A program made the position numbers and the translations under genes. Under the pieces are notes generated by a model. It was not told where the DNA came from and did no database searches. It saw nothing but the letters and a program-made list of their open reading frames with translations. Positions 22,854 to 35,472 of a stretch of 64,000 bases of DNA are shown here, in pieces (positions within the stretch are counted from its first letter, which is position 1; the number at the start of each line of letters is the position of its first letter). The stretch spans positions 3,100,001 through 3,164,000 of the forward strand of contig OX344750.2 in NCBI GenBank assembly GCA_947034885.2. The letters are read 5' to 3'. Origin of the DNA: Thuidium tamariscinum. Taxonomy: Eukaryota > Streptophyta > Bryopsida > Hypnales > Thuidiaceae.

Positions 22854-24427
22854 TTAATTCGATGAAACTCGATCGACCGACTTGTGCTGCTCTGCTGCTG
22901 CTTCGCCGTAGACGTAGCTGAACTCCCGGCGGTCGCTCCAGAACTTCCCCGAGGGCCCTCCCGGCGGGTAGAGCGCCATCCAGACGGGGCTGTCGGCTCC
23001 CTCCGCGGTGGTTTTGGGGGCGGGTCCAAAATGACCCTGACGCTGGAACTCAGCAATGGTGGCGTCGTCCACGGTGGCTCTGAATTGGGTCCACATGCCG
23101 GTGTCCACCACGCCAGGGTCCACACAGTTCACGTAGATCACTGGGTTGCCTTTCAATTCAAGGGCCGACACTCTCTGTGCCAGCAAGCGCGTGTACGCAT
23201 TGCCCAGGACTTTGGAGAAACTGTACGCATGGCCATAGCCAGCTGCCGCGCTCTGGTCGCCAGCCTTGCACACTGCTTTGTATCCGTCGGCCAGTTTGTC
23301 CACGAGCTCCTGGTCGAAGGCCGCGGAGTCCACCAGCTGGTTTCGCAAGCCCTCGTCGGTGATGTTCTGCGATCAAAGGGGAGTACCGTCATTTATTTCA
23401 ACCACATGTTACTCTGCTTCAATTCTAAGCTTGACAGAGGGGGAGCTCAAAAGAAATGCAGAGTGATATATGTATATACATATTGGTTTCCAATCTCTTG
23501 ATGGCATGGATGCTATCATACCATGTTGATCCAGGCCAATCTCGAACTGACGTTCACGATGCGTGCTCCAGCAGGGGAGGCTTTCAAGTGCGGAAGCAGC
23601 GTCTCCGTGACGTTCTTGGTGCCGTAGTAGTTGGTGTCAATGCACTCCACGGCATGTTCGTACGCATTATCCAGATGCAGCACTGCAGCATTGTTGATCT
23701 GGGCAAGGAATTGGAATGACTAGACGGTCAATGAAGTGAATTATCAGCGACCAGTTGGGTTGATTGTTTTCAGTACAGGCAACACAGAAATTCAATTTAG
23801 ACACGATCCAGACATGTGCTTGCTCGGGAACGACGTACGTACGAGTATATCCAGACCGCCGTAGGTGTGCTTGATCCAAGTAGCAAACTCTGTCACGGAT
23901 TCGGCTTTGGAGATGTCCAGCTTTCGAAACACCACGTTGAGCAGCCCTTCGTTGTGCAGATCTTGTGTGGCTTTCAGTCCGCGCTCCTCATCACGAGCTG
24001 CCAACACCGCCGTCAGTCCCGCTTGGGCCAGCTTCCGCACGATGGCCAACCCGATGCCCTTGTTGCCTCCTGTCACCACGGCCACTGTCTCTCGTGTCCA
24101 CCACCTGCAATTCAAGTGAGTATCCACAATGCCCTCTTAGCTAGCTCCACTAATAGTCCAGACAAGGACTGTAAAATTTTCTTGTAAGCAAAATTACCGA
24201 GTTAACAAGTGTTGGACTAGTATCTCCAACATAACGACTTTGATTTTGCTTCGTACCAGTCCATCAGTGCAAGTACTCCAGTTAGTTAGTGGGACTGCTC
24301 TAGTTAGAACAAAAAGAAACATACAGACTTGCATTAAGTTGTGTACTTAATTCTTTGCATTGACAGATGGAAAACAGAATGTACATTGCGGCCATACTTA
24401 CCGAGCTGCTGAATCCATAGAACCCAT
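22854..24427 (-). CDS. Short-chain dehydrogenase/reductase, carbonyl reductase type
   Basis: Four exons: 24402-24427, 23843-24104, 23522-23698 and 22854-23366. All joins have GT and AG signals and keep frame, giving 325 residues. The start ATG at 24427 gives MGSMDSAARWWTRET. Motifs: TGGNKGIG (NAD(P)-binding glycines, residues about 17-24), INNAAV at the start of exon 3, NVSSRL (catalytic Ser region), YSFSK (catalytic Tyr and Lys) and NCVDPGVVDTGMW. The extra helical segment before YSFSK (LVDKLADGYKAVCKAGDQSA) is typical of the monomeric carbonyl reductase, menthone and salutaridine reductase group, so the likely reaction is NADPH-dependent reduction of a ketone or aldehyde in the cytosol. The natural substrate cannot be read from sequence. 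The exons are much richer in GC than the surroundings. No frame breaks were found. Confidence 0.9.
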
Positions 24428-25763
24428 GTTGGGTACGTGAACTGATTCTGCAATGAGTATGTCAAATTTCTGAAAAAGACGATCTAATGCGAGTTGGGAT
24501 GATCTTGACTCGCAGATGAACTGATCGATTTGGGTGGACTGCTGACATTCCATTCCGTACTTGAGCTCTTATATTTGAGAAGAGTGGAAGAGCCTTCAAA
24601 GCTACTTGCCCAGCTTCCGTTTCTTGCAACGTCATATGCTTTAATTGTCGGCCATTAAAAATGTTGATCGTGTCATTTTATAATATTTAGAATCTTTAAT
24701 CAAGGGTTTGTATTGAATGTTAAGTGGTCAAATCAGGGTACGTTTTCAAATATGTAAACTCCTAATTTCAGGAGGTTAACCCCTAAACGTCCAGAATCTT
24801 CTCTAGAGTCTAGAGTACAGGATTTGGGGAAAAATCATTATAAAGTACTATTTGGAAGAATACTTTGGAATTGACACATATGAATGTAAGTTGTAAAGTT
24901 TGAGTTTTAGATTCCATCTACAAGGTTAGATTCACCATTGCTATCACAAACAATATCTTCCAATAATTTCTTATAAATTTTGAAAGAGAAATTTCAAATA
25001 CCCTTTTAAATTTAGTTACTTGCAATTTTTGAGTAAAATTTGTCGGAATGGGTTTGAAATGAGATTTTTTTGACATGGTAATCTTTTGAAATTTTTGTGT
25101 GCTTATAATTTATGATCTTATTTTTACAAATCTAGTTTTGAACTAGAATCAATATAATTTTAGTTTGGTCAATTATTAGACATGCTTCTACATTAGTAGT
25201 TTTAGAAAAATATGTATTTTAGTAGTACCAATGTAGACCATTAAATAAGATAACAACTTGTTAAAGTATCCCCACAAATTAGGATGCCTTTCATTCAAGC
25301 AATAATGAGAATAAAACATTGTTTTCAACTTGTTAGTTGTTTAGAAATTGGATTTTGGAGCATTTCAAGGTTTATGAAATAAATCTATTCTCTTGTGGAT
25401 TTTCTAGCATAGTATAATATGTATGAAGAATTTGAACTATTAAAATGCTTTTTACTAAGACTTTCTGTGTAAAGCTATGGAGAGCAATTCCCATAAATAA
25501 TCATATATATTCTTCAAAAAAATTTAGAACTTATTGAAAAATTAATTTCTTTTTCAAATAAATTGATGTACAAATCATATTTACTTATATCAAAACTACA
25601 AACTTCATGGTGAATCTTGCATATGGCTACTAGAGCCTCTTAATGTGTAGATGATATGAAAAAACAAACCATTTATACAAAAGGGGTGACAAGAGATAAA
25701 ACACCCATCTAAGATATATAAATTAGGATTTGTAAGAGTTCAATTGTTTATAGTTGAATCAAA
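24428..25763. other. AT-rich intergenic DNA with a solo TTAA-type element end
   Basis: The first 200 bp would hold the reductase promoter; I found no clear TATA box. At 24776 the string TTAA is followed by CCCCTAAACGTCC, which has the form of the TTAA-element ends found elsewhere in the window. I could not find a partner end. Nothing coding was seen. Confidence 0.35.
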
Positions 25764-26141
25764 GTAGAAATTGTGTTCAAAATAGAATTTTACACTTCAT
25801 TTAGACTTAGTAGAATAACTTTAAAAAAAAATTGAACTAATAAAAGTTAGGAAATTGAGATGCATTCTATCTCTTAAAAACTATTTGACATTTCAAGCCT
25901 TCAATCAGAAATTATAGATAGCAGTGATGGAGGGATTGGAAGGGACATTTTCTATGACATTTTCAAACATCTTCTTTGAATTTTGTCAATCAGTTTTTTT
26001 TTGGAGGCTTGAAATGAAAAGTAGATTTTTCAGAGATGAAATTTAGCTTCAATTAGCATTTTTTTAGTTCAAAATTTTCTAGAAGAAGTTGTTCTTCTAT
26101 ACCTAAATGAGGTTTAAAATTCTACTTTACACAATTTCTAC
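25764..26141. repeat. 378-bp imperfect palindrome, probable foldback MITE
   Basis: The left arm starts gtagaaattgtgt and the right arm ends acacaatttctac. Inside, the arms continue to match: tagaattttacacttcattt against aaatgaggtttaaaattcta, ttgaactaa against ttagttcaa, and catttcaagcc (about 25889) against ggcttgaaatg (about 26006). Together the arms are about 140 bp each with a loop of about 100 bp. No target duplication was recognised. Confidence 0.6.
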
Positions 26142-26489
26142 ACTTGTCAATGACTAGTCAAGCTTTTGTCTTCAAATTATCCCATATCTATTGATGATTC
26201 ATATTGGATAATGAATTTCACTACAAAAAAGACCTTTCTACCCTTCATTAGTATAGATTTTTAATGAAATAATTCGCTTACTTTGTCATCAAAATTTGGT
26301 AGATGGTTAAATGACATTGATATTTGACTCAAAGGTTTCTCAATGGATTATCTAATATTTTGCAAATTATTTTTACATTTATTTAAAAATTCAATTATTT
26401 TCTCCATGAATTACCAAAAGAATTTGCCATTTGATTTTTAAATTAGTTAATGGAGAAGTTGCCTTGCACCTATGCTAGGAAGCAATGAT

Positions 26490-26706
26490 GCTAGTATATA
26501 AGCATGAAGATGTGAGCATGTAAGCCTTGAGCATGTATATAAGTAATTATAAATCAACTATTGATGATGATTATGACTTAAACACCTATAATATAGGTAT
26601 CTATATCATAGTTGCATTATAATTATCTCTATACTATAAGCACTTATACTATAGGTATATAGACTTGTAAGGTCATGAACTCACATTTTTAGGCTCACAT
26701 ATTAGC
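26490..26706. mobile_element. 217-bp MITE, copy 1 of a two-copy family
   Basis: The ends are GCTAGTATATAAGC and, at the right, GCTCACATATTAGC, which are inverted repeats of each other. Interior words such as gagcatgtaagccttgagc and cacttatactataggt also occur in the copy at 62492-62709. No ORF is present. The superfamily is not assigned because target duplications are unclear. Confidence 0.6.
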
Positions 26707-26944
26707 AATCCTCTACTAATAAGTAGAATGAATTTTTTTTTTAAATTTTGGCAAAAAATTTCATCTTAAATATTGACTTTATATAGTAGATACTTGCCAC
26801 TTTTGGATGCATTACATTGTATAACTGTATATCACAATGCACCCCAAAAAATAATAAATTCCCTACCTAAATTCCTACAGGATTTAAAAAAATTAATTAA
26901 TTAAAATTTATTTCCTCCCCTCCCTCTTCTCCCCTGCCCTACTT

Positions 26945-27150
26945 GTAACTTGACAATTAATATAGAACAATTTAAAATCTTATATCTCGTATTCCATATC
27001 TCGTATTCTATATCCATCCCATATTTGTATCTGTATCTACATGCACTATTTCTTATTCATACCACATTTTAAGTATCCATATTGTTCCATATTTTGTATG
27101 GTATCCATATTTATATTCATATAGTATCCATATCCATATATTGAATCTGT
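26945..27150. repeat. Degenerate TATCCR-type hexanucleotide tract
   Basis: There are runs of tatctcgtattc, tatccatatccatat and related words. A similar tract lies at 36330-36440. Both are preceded by an A/T-rich segment with C runs and followed by a gatcaa(c/t)gg(c)t word and a ttttttgg word, so the tract is probably an internal part of an older dispersed repeat. Confidence 0.45.
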
Positions 27151-27299
27151 ATTTGTACAACTCAAACTAAATCTCGCAAAGATCAACGGCTTGTGATTTT
27201 TTGGGAAATCAACGATATTTTGGAGGGGAAACATTTTTAAAAAAATCAATAGCATGTGATTTTTGAGAAGGAGGAATTACTAGCAAACCAAAAGGTGAC

Positions 27300-29888
27300 T
27301 TCTACTTTTAAATACATTCTATGTAGTTACATTTCTTAAGGTTCATTCCAAAAAAATCAAAATAATGATGAAAATTTTGAAAATTTTCACAATTTCCATA
27401 ACTTTTTGGTGATTTGAAGTAAATTGAAAAACTATTGATATTTAGAATCATAATTTATTTATTATTATTTGATATAATAAATTTTCAAAATTCATTAAAT
27501 TTTCACAAAAATTTTCTTTAAAACAAATTCCTTCTACTTCTTCAAGAATCTTGAATAATATTTATTTGTCCAAAAAAAATTTGCACTAATGAACTTCATT
27601 AAATAATTTTGAAATTGCTTAAAAAAAAATTAAAGCCATGGCAAATGGGCAATTGGATGATTTGTATTATATAAGTATATCACTTGAACCACAATATGTT
27701 CAAAATTTGTCAAAAACCTCTGAACATTCAATTAGCTATAGCAATTTTTGTAAATGTAAGAAAGATTATGTGAACCAATGAATTTAGAGTGGATAGACAA
27801 GTGTAAGTTTCACGAAATTATGCATTCTATATTCAAAGTGGCTCATGTGTCATTTTATTATTCATTATTAAAATTTTCCTTGAATATTCGTATCTCTAGT
27901 AGAGGTATTTTCCTAATGCACTACATCTATCAACTCATGCATTGCTATGAAATGGAATTTCCCTCCAACTTATAGAACTATGCTATAAAACCGGTATTTG
28001 CATTACGATCTCCAAACGGGATTGCAATGAATGTTGGTTCCGTTGTATTGTGCATTAGATTACTAGGGGTGCTCTTTCTCACAGATCCATTTCTAAAGTG
28101 CAAAATTGTTTGCATGACAATTTTTGAATAGGAGTGAAATGAACGTTGATTCTGTTGTGTCGTGCACTAGATCACTCAAAGTGTTCTTTCTTGTAAGTGT
28201 ATTCTAGATTGTTGGGTCTTCGCCGCTGTTGTCATCGTCATCAAGAACAATCGCTTCATCTACAGCGTGGCATACACCACTACTTAAGGGTTACATCTGC
28301 AAGGAAGTGTTCACTTGAAATATTGCATAGTGAGAACAACAATAGGGCTTTATGAATCTGGATAACATATAACAATTGCAATGGATGTGGTCATCAGAAT
28401 ACCTAGGTTATCATAATCTTGTATTGTGCCTTTGCATACTTCTTCCAAAGTTGAGGCCAATCTCTGCCTACCAAGATCTGCAAGATGAGAACTTGGATTA
28501 GTATACTCAAAAAAAAATTGAGTGACATCATGCACTATAACATCAGACGGATGGATCATACACTTGTACAGTGTCAACACTCTTACGTATTTCATGTCTC
28601 CTTGTTTGATAGGGAGAATCCATAGAGCAAAAGGAATAAATTGCTTACATTGCAACATTGGCGAGAGCACTCCAGATAAAGTGCTTCCTAAATGTGTGTT
28701 TTTTAATGTATACTTGTAAAACGTTGTCACTTGTTCAATTAAGTTTTGTGTATTAGTCATGGAATTAGTATAGTTCCATTCTTAGCAAATGAAGTTCTAT
28801 GTTTTACATACTCCTCCATTCCTTCAATTTGATCTATCTAATCACATTCTAATGTACACATTTGAAGTGGTCCTCCTCTTCATCCTTCATGCAATATCCA
28901 ATCATGCCGATGTAGGTATGCAATCCTACATTGTACAATGCTTTGGACAATACATGATGATTGGGAAGAATCTATTTTAAGTCTATCCCAACCTAGGACA
29001 AATTTTATTTTTTTGCTAACCATAGCCACCAATGAAGCACTAATTCTACATACCATTCGCAAATGTAGCTTCAATAGAAACCTTCCTCTATCGACGAAGC
29101 ATAATCCTAAGATGCACTCTTATTCAAGAAATTGTTCCATAATTTGCAAATGAATAGGCTCTATGTCATTGCAACCAATTGAAATTGTAGTATTGATATC
29201 CAGTTCTCTTGGTTTAAGGCATGATTTTCTAGACAAATACTTTTTTTATGTCATTTTTTTCTCAATTGAAGAGTGAATTGATGAATGCCAATCTTCTTCA
29301 TGCACATACGGGTTTTTTCTTCTAGCTTTACTTTTCATGATCTAAGACAATGGAAAACCTATCTTTATAAACATAAACGTCATGTAACATTGTAACTCAA
29401 CAATATTTGCCAAGGTTGATAGTATAGAGACTTCACGATACATGAAATAATGAGACAAATACATAATGGTGCACACAGTATGGCCCACTTAGGCAATGAT
29501 CTGTTCTTATATACAATGGCAAATGCTACTTGAGCTAGGCACCCATCACATGTATAGTACAATTGCATACCACATACAGGATTATTGTAAAAATGTTGCA
29601 ACCCATACATTGAGCATAATTCAATGAGAATTATAAAAGTAAGGCACATATTTAGCTACAAGAAAAGAATCACCCCTAACAACTGAAGCTCTCTAAGATG
29701 GCATCTTGAGCGTGGTTCTTATACCTCCATGAAGATCATTGTTTTTCCAAGGTGTAATATTACAAAGATATTGCACTACTTTTGTAGATTGGTACCTTTA
29801 ATAAAACTTCAGAACCTAAGCCACATGAATTTGGATATTGATATAATGACCAATAATTTAGGTTATTAAAAGTATAGTCATGAGTTCA
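27300..29888. other. AT-rich DNA with possible minus-strand coding relics
   Basis: The best open frame is 28350-28760 on the minus strand (136 aa from an ATG, containing DVTQFFFEYTNPSSHLADLG and RQRLASTLEEVCKGTIQDYD). A second, at 29380-29649, is Cys- and hydrophobic-rich. I recognise neither. They may be exons or relics of one decayed element. No splice model was convincing. Confidence 0.3.
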
Positions 29889-30092
29889 CACTATAAGAAA
29901 AAGGGGTGTTTTAAGTAGTATCCTAGACATCACGTCTTTTAAGTAATGTCTTTTAAATAAGGTTTTAAGTAAAATTTTACTAAAAAAGAGTGACTTTTTA
30001 GTAAAATTTTACTTAAAACCTTACTTAAAAGACATTACTTAAAAGACGTGATGTCTAGGACACTACTTAAAACACCCCTTTATCTTGTAGTG
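29889..30092. mobile_element. 204-bp CACTA-type foldback MITE with 3-bp TSD
   Basis: The element starts CACTATAAGAAAAAGGGGTG and its other end, reverse complemented, reads CACTACAAGATAAAGGGGTG. The arms, about 96 bp each, differ at only about four positions and leave a loop of roughly 10 bp. The trinucleotide tca flanks both ends (29886-29888 and 30093-30095), the 3-bp duplication expected of CACTA elements. It has no coding capacity. High arm identity suggests recent insertion or gene conversion. A transcript would fold into a long near-perfect hairpin. Confidence 0.85.
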
Positions 30093-30095
30093 TCA

Positions 30096-30599
30096 TTATT
30101 CATTATATTTCAGCATCTCCATGAATTTTGGAATACTCATCCATGGATTCCTATATAGTAGGGTTCTTGGAATTCTTGAGCATTCGTTTTTTAGAAGTAT
30201 ATGGTGTCATAAATTGCAAGTCAATGTTCGACACCAAACAATAAAATATCAAAAAAGAAAATTAGCCTCTACTAGAACTAGCACACATATTACTCAAAAG
30301 GCTTCTATTTGGACAACAACATAGAGATTACCACAGGATCCATTTCCCCAATTTTAATAAGTCAGAATAAAAATCATTTGGCTGAAAGAGAAGGTCACTG
30401 AACTCTAGTAAAGAGGATGGGAAGACAAAGAATAATATATGGGGAGCAATTGCCAAACAATCTTTTTTCTCCAAGATGATTGCCATGTATATGGGGACAT
30501 CGAGATGGACAACTAATGTTTTTTTCCCATTTTTAATTTTCTAGAGGAGGGAGGGGAGAAGGGACATCTTTGTCAATCACTATAGATAGTACCTATTAA
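30096..30599. other. Intergenic AT-rich DNA between two mobile elements
   Basis: I see no gene or clear repeat border. The 67-aa ORF at 30121 has no recognisable features. Confidence 0.4.
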
Positions 30600-31225
30600 A
30601 CCTTAAATGTCCAAGGTCTTTTTTGAACTTTTATGAATTTGCTCAAAATTAAATTAAAAGTCAACATTTTGATAAACATTATCATTTAAAAAATATATAA
30701 CTGCAGAAATTCAAACTAGAGCCATTATAAATCACTTAAAAAAGAAAACACAACAATATCACTTATAGATTGAAAGGTGTTAAAACTGCAAAAGTGACTT
30801 GAAGTCTTTTGATCCTATTTTTACATCTCAAATTTTTTAAAATGATCACTAAAAAATATCAAATTAAAGGACTTAATATGCATAACTCCAATCAATTTAT
30901 AGGAATTATAGCTTCTCAAAATCTATTCTACAATTTTTTTAAACGAATTTCTAATGTGATTCTTTCTCAAAGATCTAGTATATTTAGTGAGGCTCATTCC
31001 CAAAAGCCCTCAATTCTACAAAAAGTCAAGATTGCAACAGACACCCTTGCACAAAATCTTGAATTGAAAAACCATTATCAATTATTTTTAAGATCAATTT
31101 TTAGAACTAGACTTCAAAAATAAGTTTCTAAAAATATAAACTACTAAAAATAGCAACTTGATTAGAGTTTATTTGACTTCAAAGTTTTGCAAACATTAAA
31201 TTTTGATGCCTTGGGCATTTAGGGG
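30600..31225. mobile_element. TTAA-flanked non-autonomous element, family A copy 1 (626 bp)
   Basis: TTAA lies at 30596-30599 and 31226-31229. The left end is ACCTTAAATGTCCAAGG; the right end, reverse complemented, is CCCCTAAATGCCCAAGG, matching at 14 of 17 bases. Much of the interior is collinear with 41319-42120: gcaaaagtgacttgaagtc, aagatctagtatattt, gtcaagattgcaacagac, aaatataaactactaaaaat. The 104-aa ORF at 30809 is not recognisable as a transposase. Confidence 0.7.
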
Positions 31226-32217
31226 TTAAAGTCTAGAAAAGATAGCCTAAGCATATAAATATGTTCATAAATGTGTTGCTAGTTTGTATGAATTTCTAGA
31301 TACCCATGAACTTTAAGATGAAAAATTTCATTCACATGAGTAAGGATTCATATGAGAAAAAAGTATCTTGCAATCTATGAGACCAAAGATTCTAAAATTT
31401 CCTCTACATAGTACATAATCCTATATTAGTCTAATATAAGATCCTAAAATTTAATATGCAATTTTTTTCTTAAAATTTGCTTTTTGCAATAGAAATGGCT
31501 TTTAAGTGGTTTTGATGGAAAATTGGCCTTTGGACTTTAGAGGTTAAATGAAATGAAGATTCCCATTTAAGGCTCTTAGAAACACTTAGACTATCCAAGT
31601 TCTTGATTGAATCCAAAAATAATTATTTAAAAATCCAAAGTCATCATTGAAGGGTCTCTTTTCAGGTCATTTTTTGAATTGGAAAACTCATAATTGTAGC
31701 AAAATATATTAATATTCTTTAAATTATAGAAAAATTATTTGCAAGGAATGTTTTTAAATTTTTAAAAAAAATTTGAAAGCCAAATAAGAAAAAACAAGAA
31801 CAAGTAGTTGAAAGCCTTGGACAAAGCTTAAAATTTAAGACCCAAATAACACATAGGAAAACACTCAAAACCACCTCTAAATTACAAGAAAGTACCACAA
31901 GTGTAAATTTCCAACTTCCACATAATGACTTTGTGAAAACAAAAGTCAAAGAATGCTAAACCAAGTATTGTCAAATTTTCTAAAGAATCTATGTACCTTA
32001 TCATTATGTCTATTGCATAGCATGGCAAAAAGGTGTTTTCAAAATTTGTAACTTTGAAATGTTGAGTAACTAAGGGTGATTGCATAAAATACCTATACTA
32101 TTTTGCATCACATTCACACTTTGCAAGGCAATTTGATTTTAGCCGTGATTTTTGCATTATATCTCTAAAGGATCACAAATTTTAATACAAGGTATATAAG
32201 ACTATTATGTGCATTAA

Positions 32218-33712
32218 CCCCTAAGTGCCATAGAGGCAATAATATTGCTTTTCAAAATTTTGGGGGAATAATGGAGAATCCAAATTTTGGTTGTACTCTA
32301 TGGTCTTTGTATGGAAGGCAAGGATAGGACCATTGTCACCAAAAGGAGTGATGGCAAGTGGTTAGAAGTACTGTACAACAAAGTAGGGCCACTAGAAACA
32401 TACATAGTACACAAAAAACTAGGAGGTAAAGCCTCACAAGAAGGTATAAGCAATTGGGACTATTGGGTGGTACAAATGGAAGATTGTTTCATGCGTTGCT
32501 AAATGGAACCCAAAACTCATTTGAGTAGCACATGTCAACTTCATTCCAGAGGTTGGAGGAGGGTTTGAATTATGAGTGTGTCAATTCCACTTGAGGTATA
32601 GGGAGGTCTGAACTTACTTCACAATTATGGTACAAAATTGCAAAGAGTGGTCAAGTGCTTTTTGGTTTGGGTATGGATGTGTAGTTGCCTTTGGCTTCAA
32701 TAGTACGCTTTTCCTAAGAGCTTGGAAGATTTATGCAATACCTTGTCATCTATCATGGCAAAGAGTGCGGCCAACCATTTTAGAAGTCATTTATTCCTTG
32801 ATTGAGAGCTTTCACAATAGAAGAGGAGTTGGGGAACAATTTCAAAAAGTTGGCATGGTGGAAGTAGGGGCAAGAAATTGGTCCAGTTCACCCACTCAAG
32901 AAGAGCAACAAAATTGAGGGCTTCACTTGAGAACTAAATTGCAATGAAGTAGTGTTGGAGGTTTGAGCCATCACCTGCCCCAATGCCATGCCGCAGCAAG
33001 TGGCAAAAGGGAAAGCTTGCTTGAAAGAGGAATTATTACTTAGCCTCATAGAGCCATCGATGCAATACTATAGACCATTACATCCGGATGGAAATTCTTG
33101 GTGTTACTTGTTTTGACTACATTTCTTCTGTTTGTTTAACATCTATGAGTGCATTCCGGAGGAGCATCCCGACGGCTTGCCAAAAAATTTCTAAGCCACA
33201 CTTAGTACATGATTTTCGAGCTGGCACAAGAATGGCGCCAATGCCTATGAGTCTTAGCCACCATGTTAGTCTTTTCCAATCTCACCCGTACTTGCTCCTA
33301 GTCGGCTTTTGTAGGTGCCCCATGACCTCTTCAATTTGTCATAGCACTACTCACTTGATCCACATTAGGTTGTTCTGAAATAAGGCAGTGTAGACCATAC
33401 CTTCAGACCCCACCATCTACCAAAATTTTAGAGCACAATTCCCCTTCTTTTGCTTGCAATGCCATGCCAAAATACAAAAGACGACATACAACCACTCTGC
33501 GCACACTTATCAACGAGTATTTGACCATTAAAATCTTCTGAAGTAAATGGTGAATCCCTGCAAAATTTGGTCAATACTTCCAAACCCCACCTTTCTGTTG
33601 TATTCAATAGTGAAAATGTCTTGATGTTATTTTTGAAAAAGTGGTGGTGTTGGAGGTCGGGGGGTGTCTAGTTGGGCTCACTTTTCTCCATCTCCGCCAG
33701 GGCACTCAAGAG
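32218..33712. mobile_element. TTAA-flanked element, family D (1495 bp), with unrecognised ORF fragments
   Basis: TTAA lies at 32214-32217 and 33713-33716. The left end is CCCCTAAGTGCCATAGAGGC; the right end, reverse complemented, is CTCTTGAGTGCCCTGGCGGA, matching 13 of 20. The interior is visibly richer in GC than its surroundings and carries open pieces at 32287-32502 (MVVLYGLCMEGKDRTIVTKR), 32627-32917 (WSSAFWFGYGCVVAFGFNST) and 33088-33378. I recognise no transposase motif in them. They could be a decayed transposase, a captured host fragment or chance frames. Confidence 0.5.
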
Positions 33713-33719
33713 TTAAGTA

Positions 33720-34479
33720 ATATTTCATATCTATCAAAAGTGATTTATTTATCTTAAAATACTCTTGATTGGATGTCACCCTAAGAATTAGAGAGGTATT
33801 ATTAATTTATGTACTTAAAAGCAAATAAAGTTAAAAATTGAGATGGAAGGTCACTTGTAGTCATTATATAAATTGATTGAGTGAGGTTTTTTTCTAAAAA
33901 TAGCATTTTGTTCATGTCCATATATTCAACATGTACTATATTTGAACAATATAGGAATTGTATAAATCTTATATGATATAGAGTAGTTGATTAGAAGTCC
34001 TTTAGATTGAGAAAAATGATCATCTTTTAGAATTTGTTTCCTATTTTCTTAGAAAATAAACATGTAAATATCTATTATTTTGAAATTTTAGTTTTTCTAC
34101 TTTATACATAACTTTTAGAGAATCCATTTCTTTGGGCAAAATTTTTGGTTTATATTAATTTCAATATTCTACTAATATTAGATGTTCTTATTTAAAAATA
34201 TATATTTGTTTCTTTTCTAGTAAAAAATTGAAAACACAACAAATTGTATAAGTGTATTTTGTGATTAGCTCTAAGATAAACTAGATCATGGCAAGCAAAA
34301 TACTAGATAGATTTGCCTTATTGACATATTTGAATTTTTTATTCTTAAAAATCATATAATGGAAAATGAAAAGATTAGAGATTTTTTTGTTTTTTGAAAT
34401 CTTAAAAAGTATGAATTTGTTATAAATTCTTGAAGTACACTATAGAATTAACCTCATAGAATCTCTAGACTACCACCAA
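33720..34479. other. AT-rich intergenic DNA
   Basis: I see nothing coding and no element border in this stretch between two TTAA-flanked elements. Confidence 0.5.
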
Positions 34480-34483
34480 TTAA

Positions 34484-35058
34484 CCCTTTAAGGACCGTAG
34501 TTGATTTGGGAGGTGGGGGCAATTTCTTTACACAATTCTTGAAAAGTCCCATTCTGTGACCATTCTATGGATGTAATTCAAAATCAAATTGTATAAATTG
34601 GTTCTACAGGACAAATCCTTGAATCAAACAAAAAATGAAAGCAATCCAATGGTTCACATCCTTGTAATTAATTTTCAAAGATTAATGTATTGCAAATAGC
34701 CCCTAGTAGTGGTGCTAAATAGGATTTGCCACAATTGGGCATAAACTTCACGAAATGCTTCACAAATCGATTCCAAACCTTCCAATTAGTTCTTTCACAC
34801 ATATAAGTAGTCATCTTTTACATTCATTATATATTTTTTTGCAATATTTCACATATGAAGGGCCATGCAATTCAAGTTCGGACAAGCGTAGCTAATGCAT
34901 TTTTGCATGCATTTTCTTTAAATTAGTTTTGTTAGAAGCGTACAAAGACACTTTAATTGCATTGTTCTCTAAGTTTTTTGAAATAAGATGTTCTATGATT
35001 AATAACAAACAAAAAGTGCAAAAATCAACCCAAAAGTGGTCAACCAGTCCTTAAAGGA
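34484..35058. mobile_element. TTAA-flanked non-autonomous element, family C (575 bp)
   Basis: TTAA lies at 34480-34483 and 35059-35062. The ends are CCCTTTAAGGACCG and, reverse complemented from the right, TCCTTTAAGGACTG, matching at 12 of 14 positions. No ORF. It shares the end pattern with families A and B, but I see no collinear interior. Confidence 0.65.
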
Positions 35059-35472
35059 TTAAAACCACCATAAAATTTATTATAATGATCATTTGACCTT
35101 GTAAAGGCTAAAATGGTCACAATAATTCCTAACATGGCTATAATATGAAGGAATAAAAATTATTTTTTATAATAAACTTATACTAGAAAGGTAGAAGTTC
35201 CTATTGTAGTCACTTATAACTCCTTCACTATCACCCAAGGTATTAATTGACGCCAAGAACTTAGCCTAATTAGCTCAAATCTCATTTATTTCAAAATTTG
35301 TCATGGGTTGATGTAAGATTATAATGAGTCATTTTCTAAGTGTCTACATTAGGTGGTTTACTTGTTATATACTAATTTACCTTGATACAATTAAGCAAGA
35401 GCAACAATAATCAAGATATAAATAACCAAGATGCATTATGTGGTTCACCTATTATAGGCTAGTTTACCTTAA

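Noticed and set aside
22884-23501. 205-aa plus-strand ORF opposite the reductase
   Set aside because: It is the antisense shadow of the GC-rich last exon of the reductase gene, which has full family motifs on the minus strand.
26219-26250. CACTACAAAAAAGACC as a CACTA end
   Set aside because: There is no inverted partner, target duplication or second copy in the window.
24776-31229. One large element from the solo end at 24776 to the right end at 31225
   Set aside because: The right end at 31225 pairs far better with 30600 and that unit has a second copy at 41319.
31541-31547. GGACTTTAGAGG followed by TTAA as another TTAA-element right end
   Set aside because: No matching left end or collinear copy was found, so it was left out of the family.
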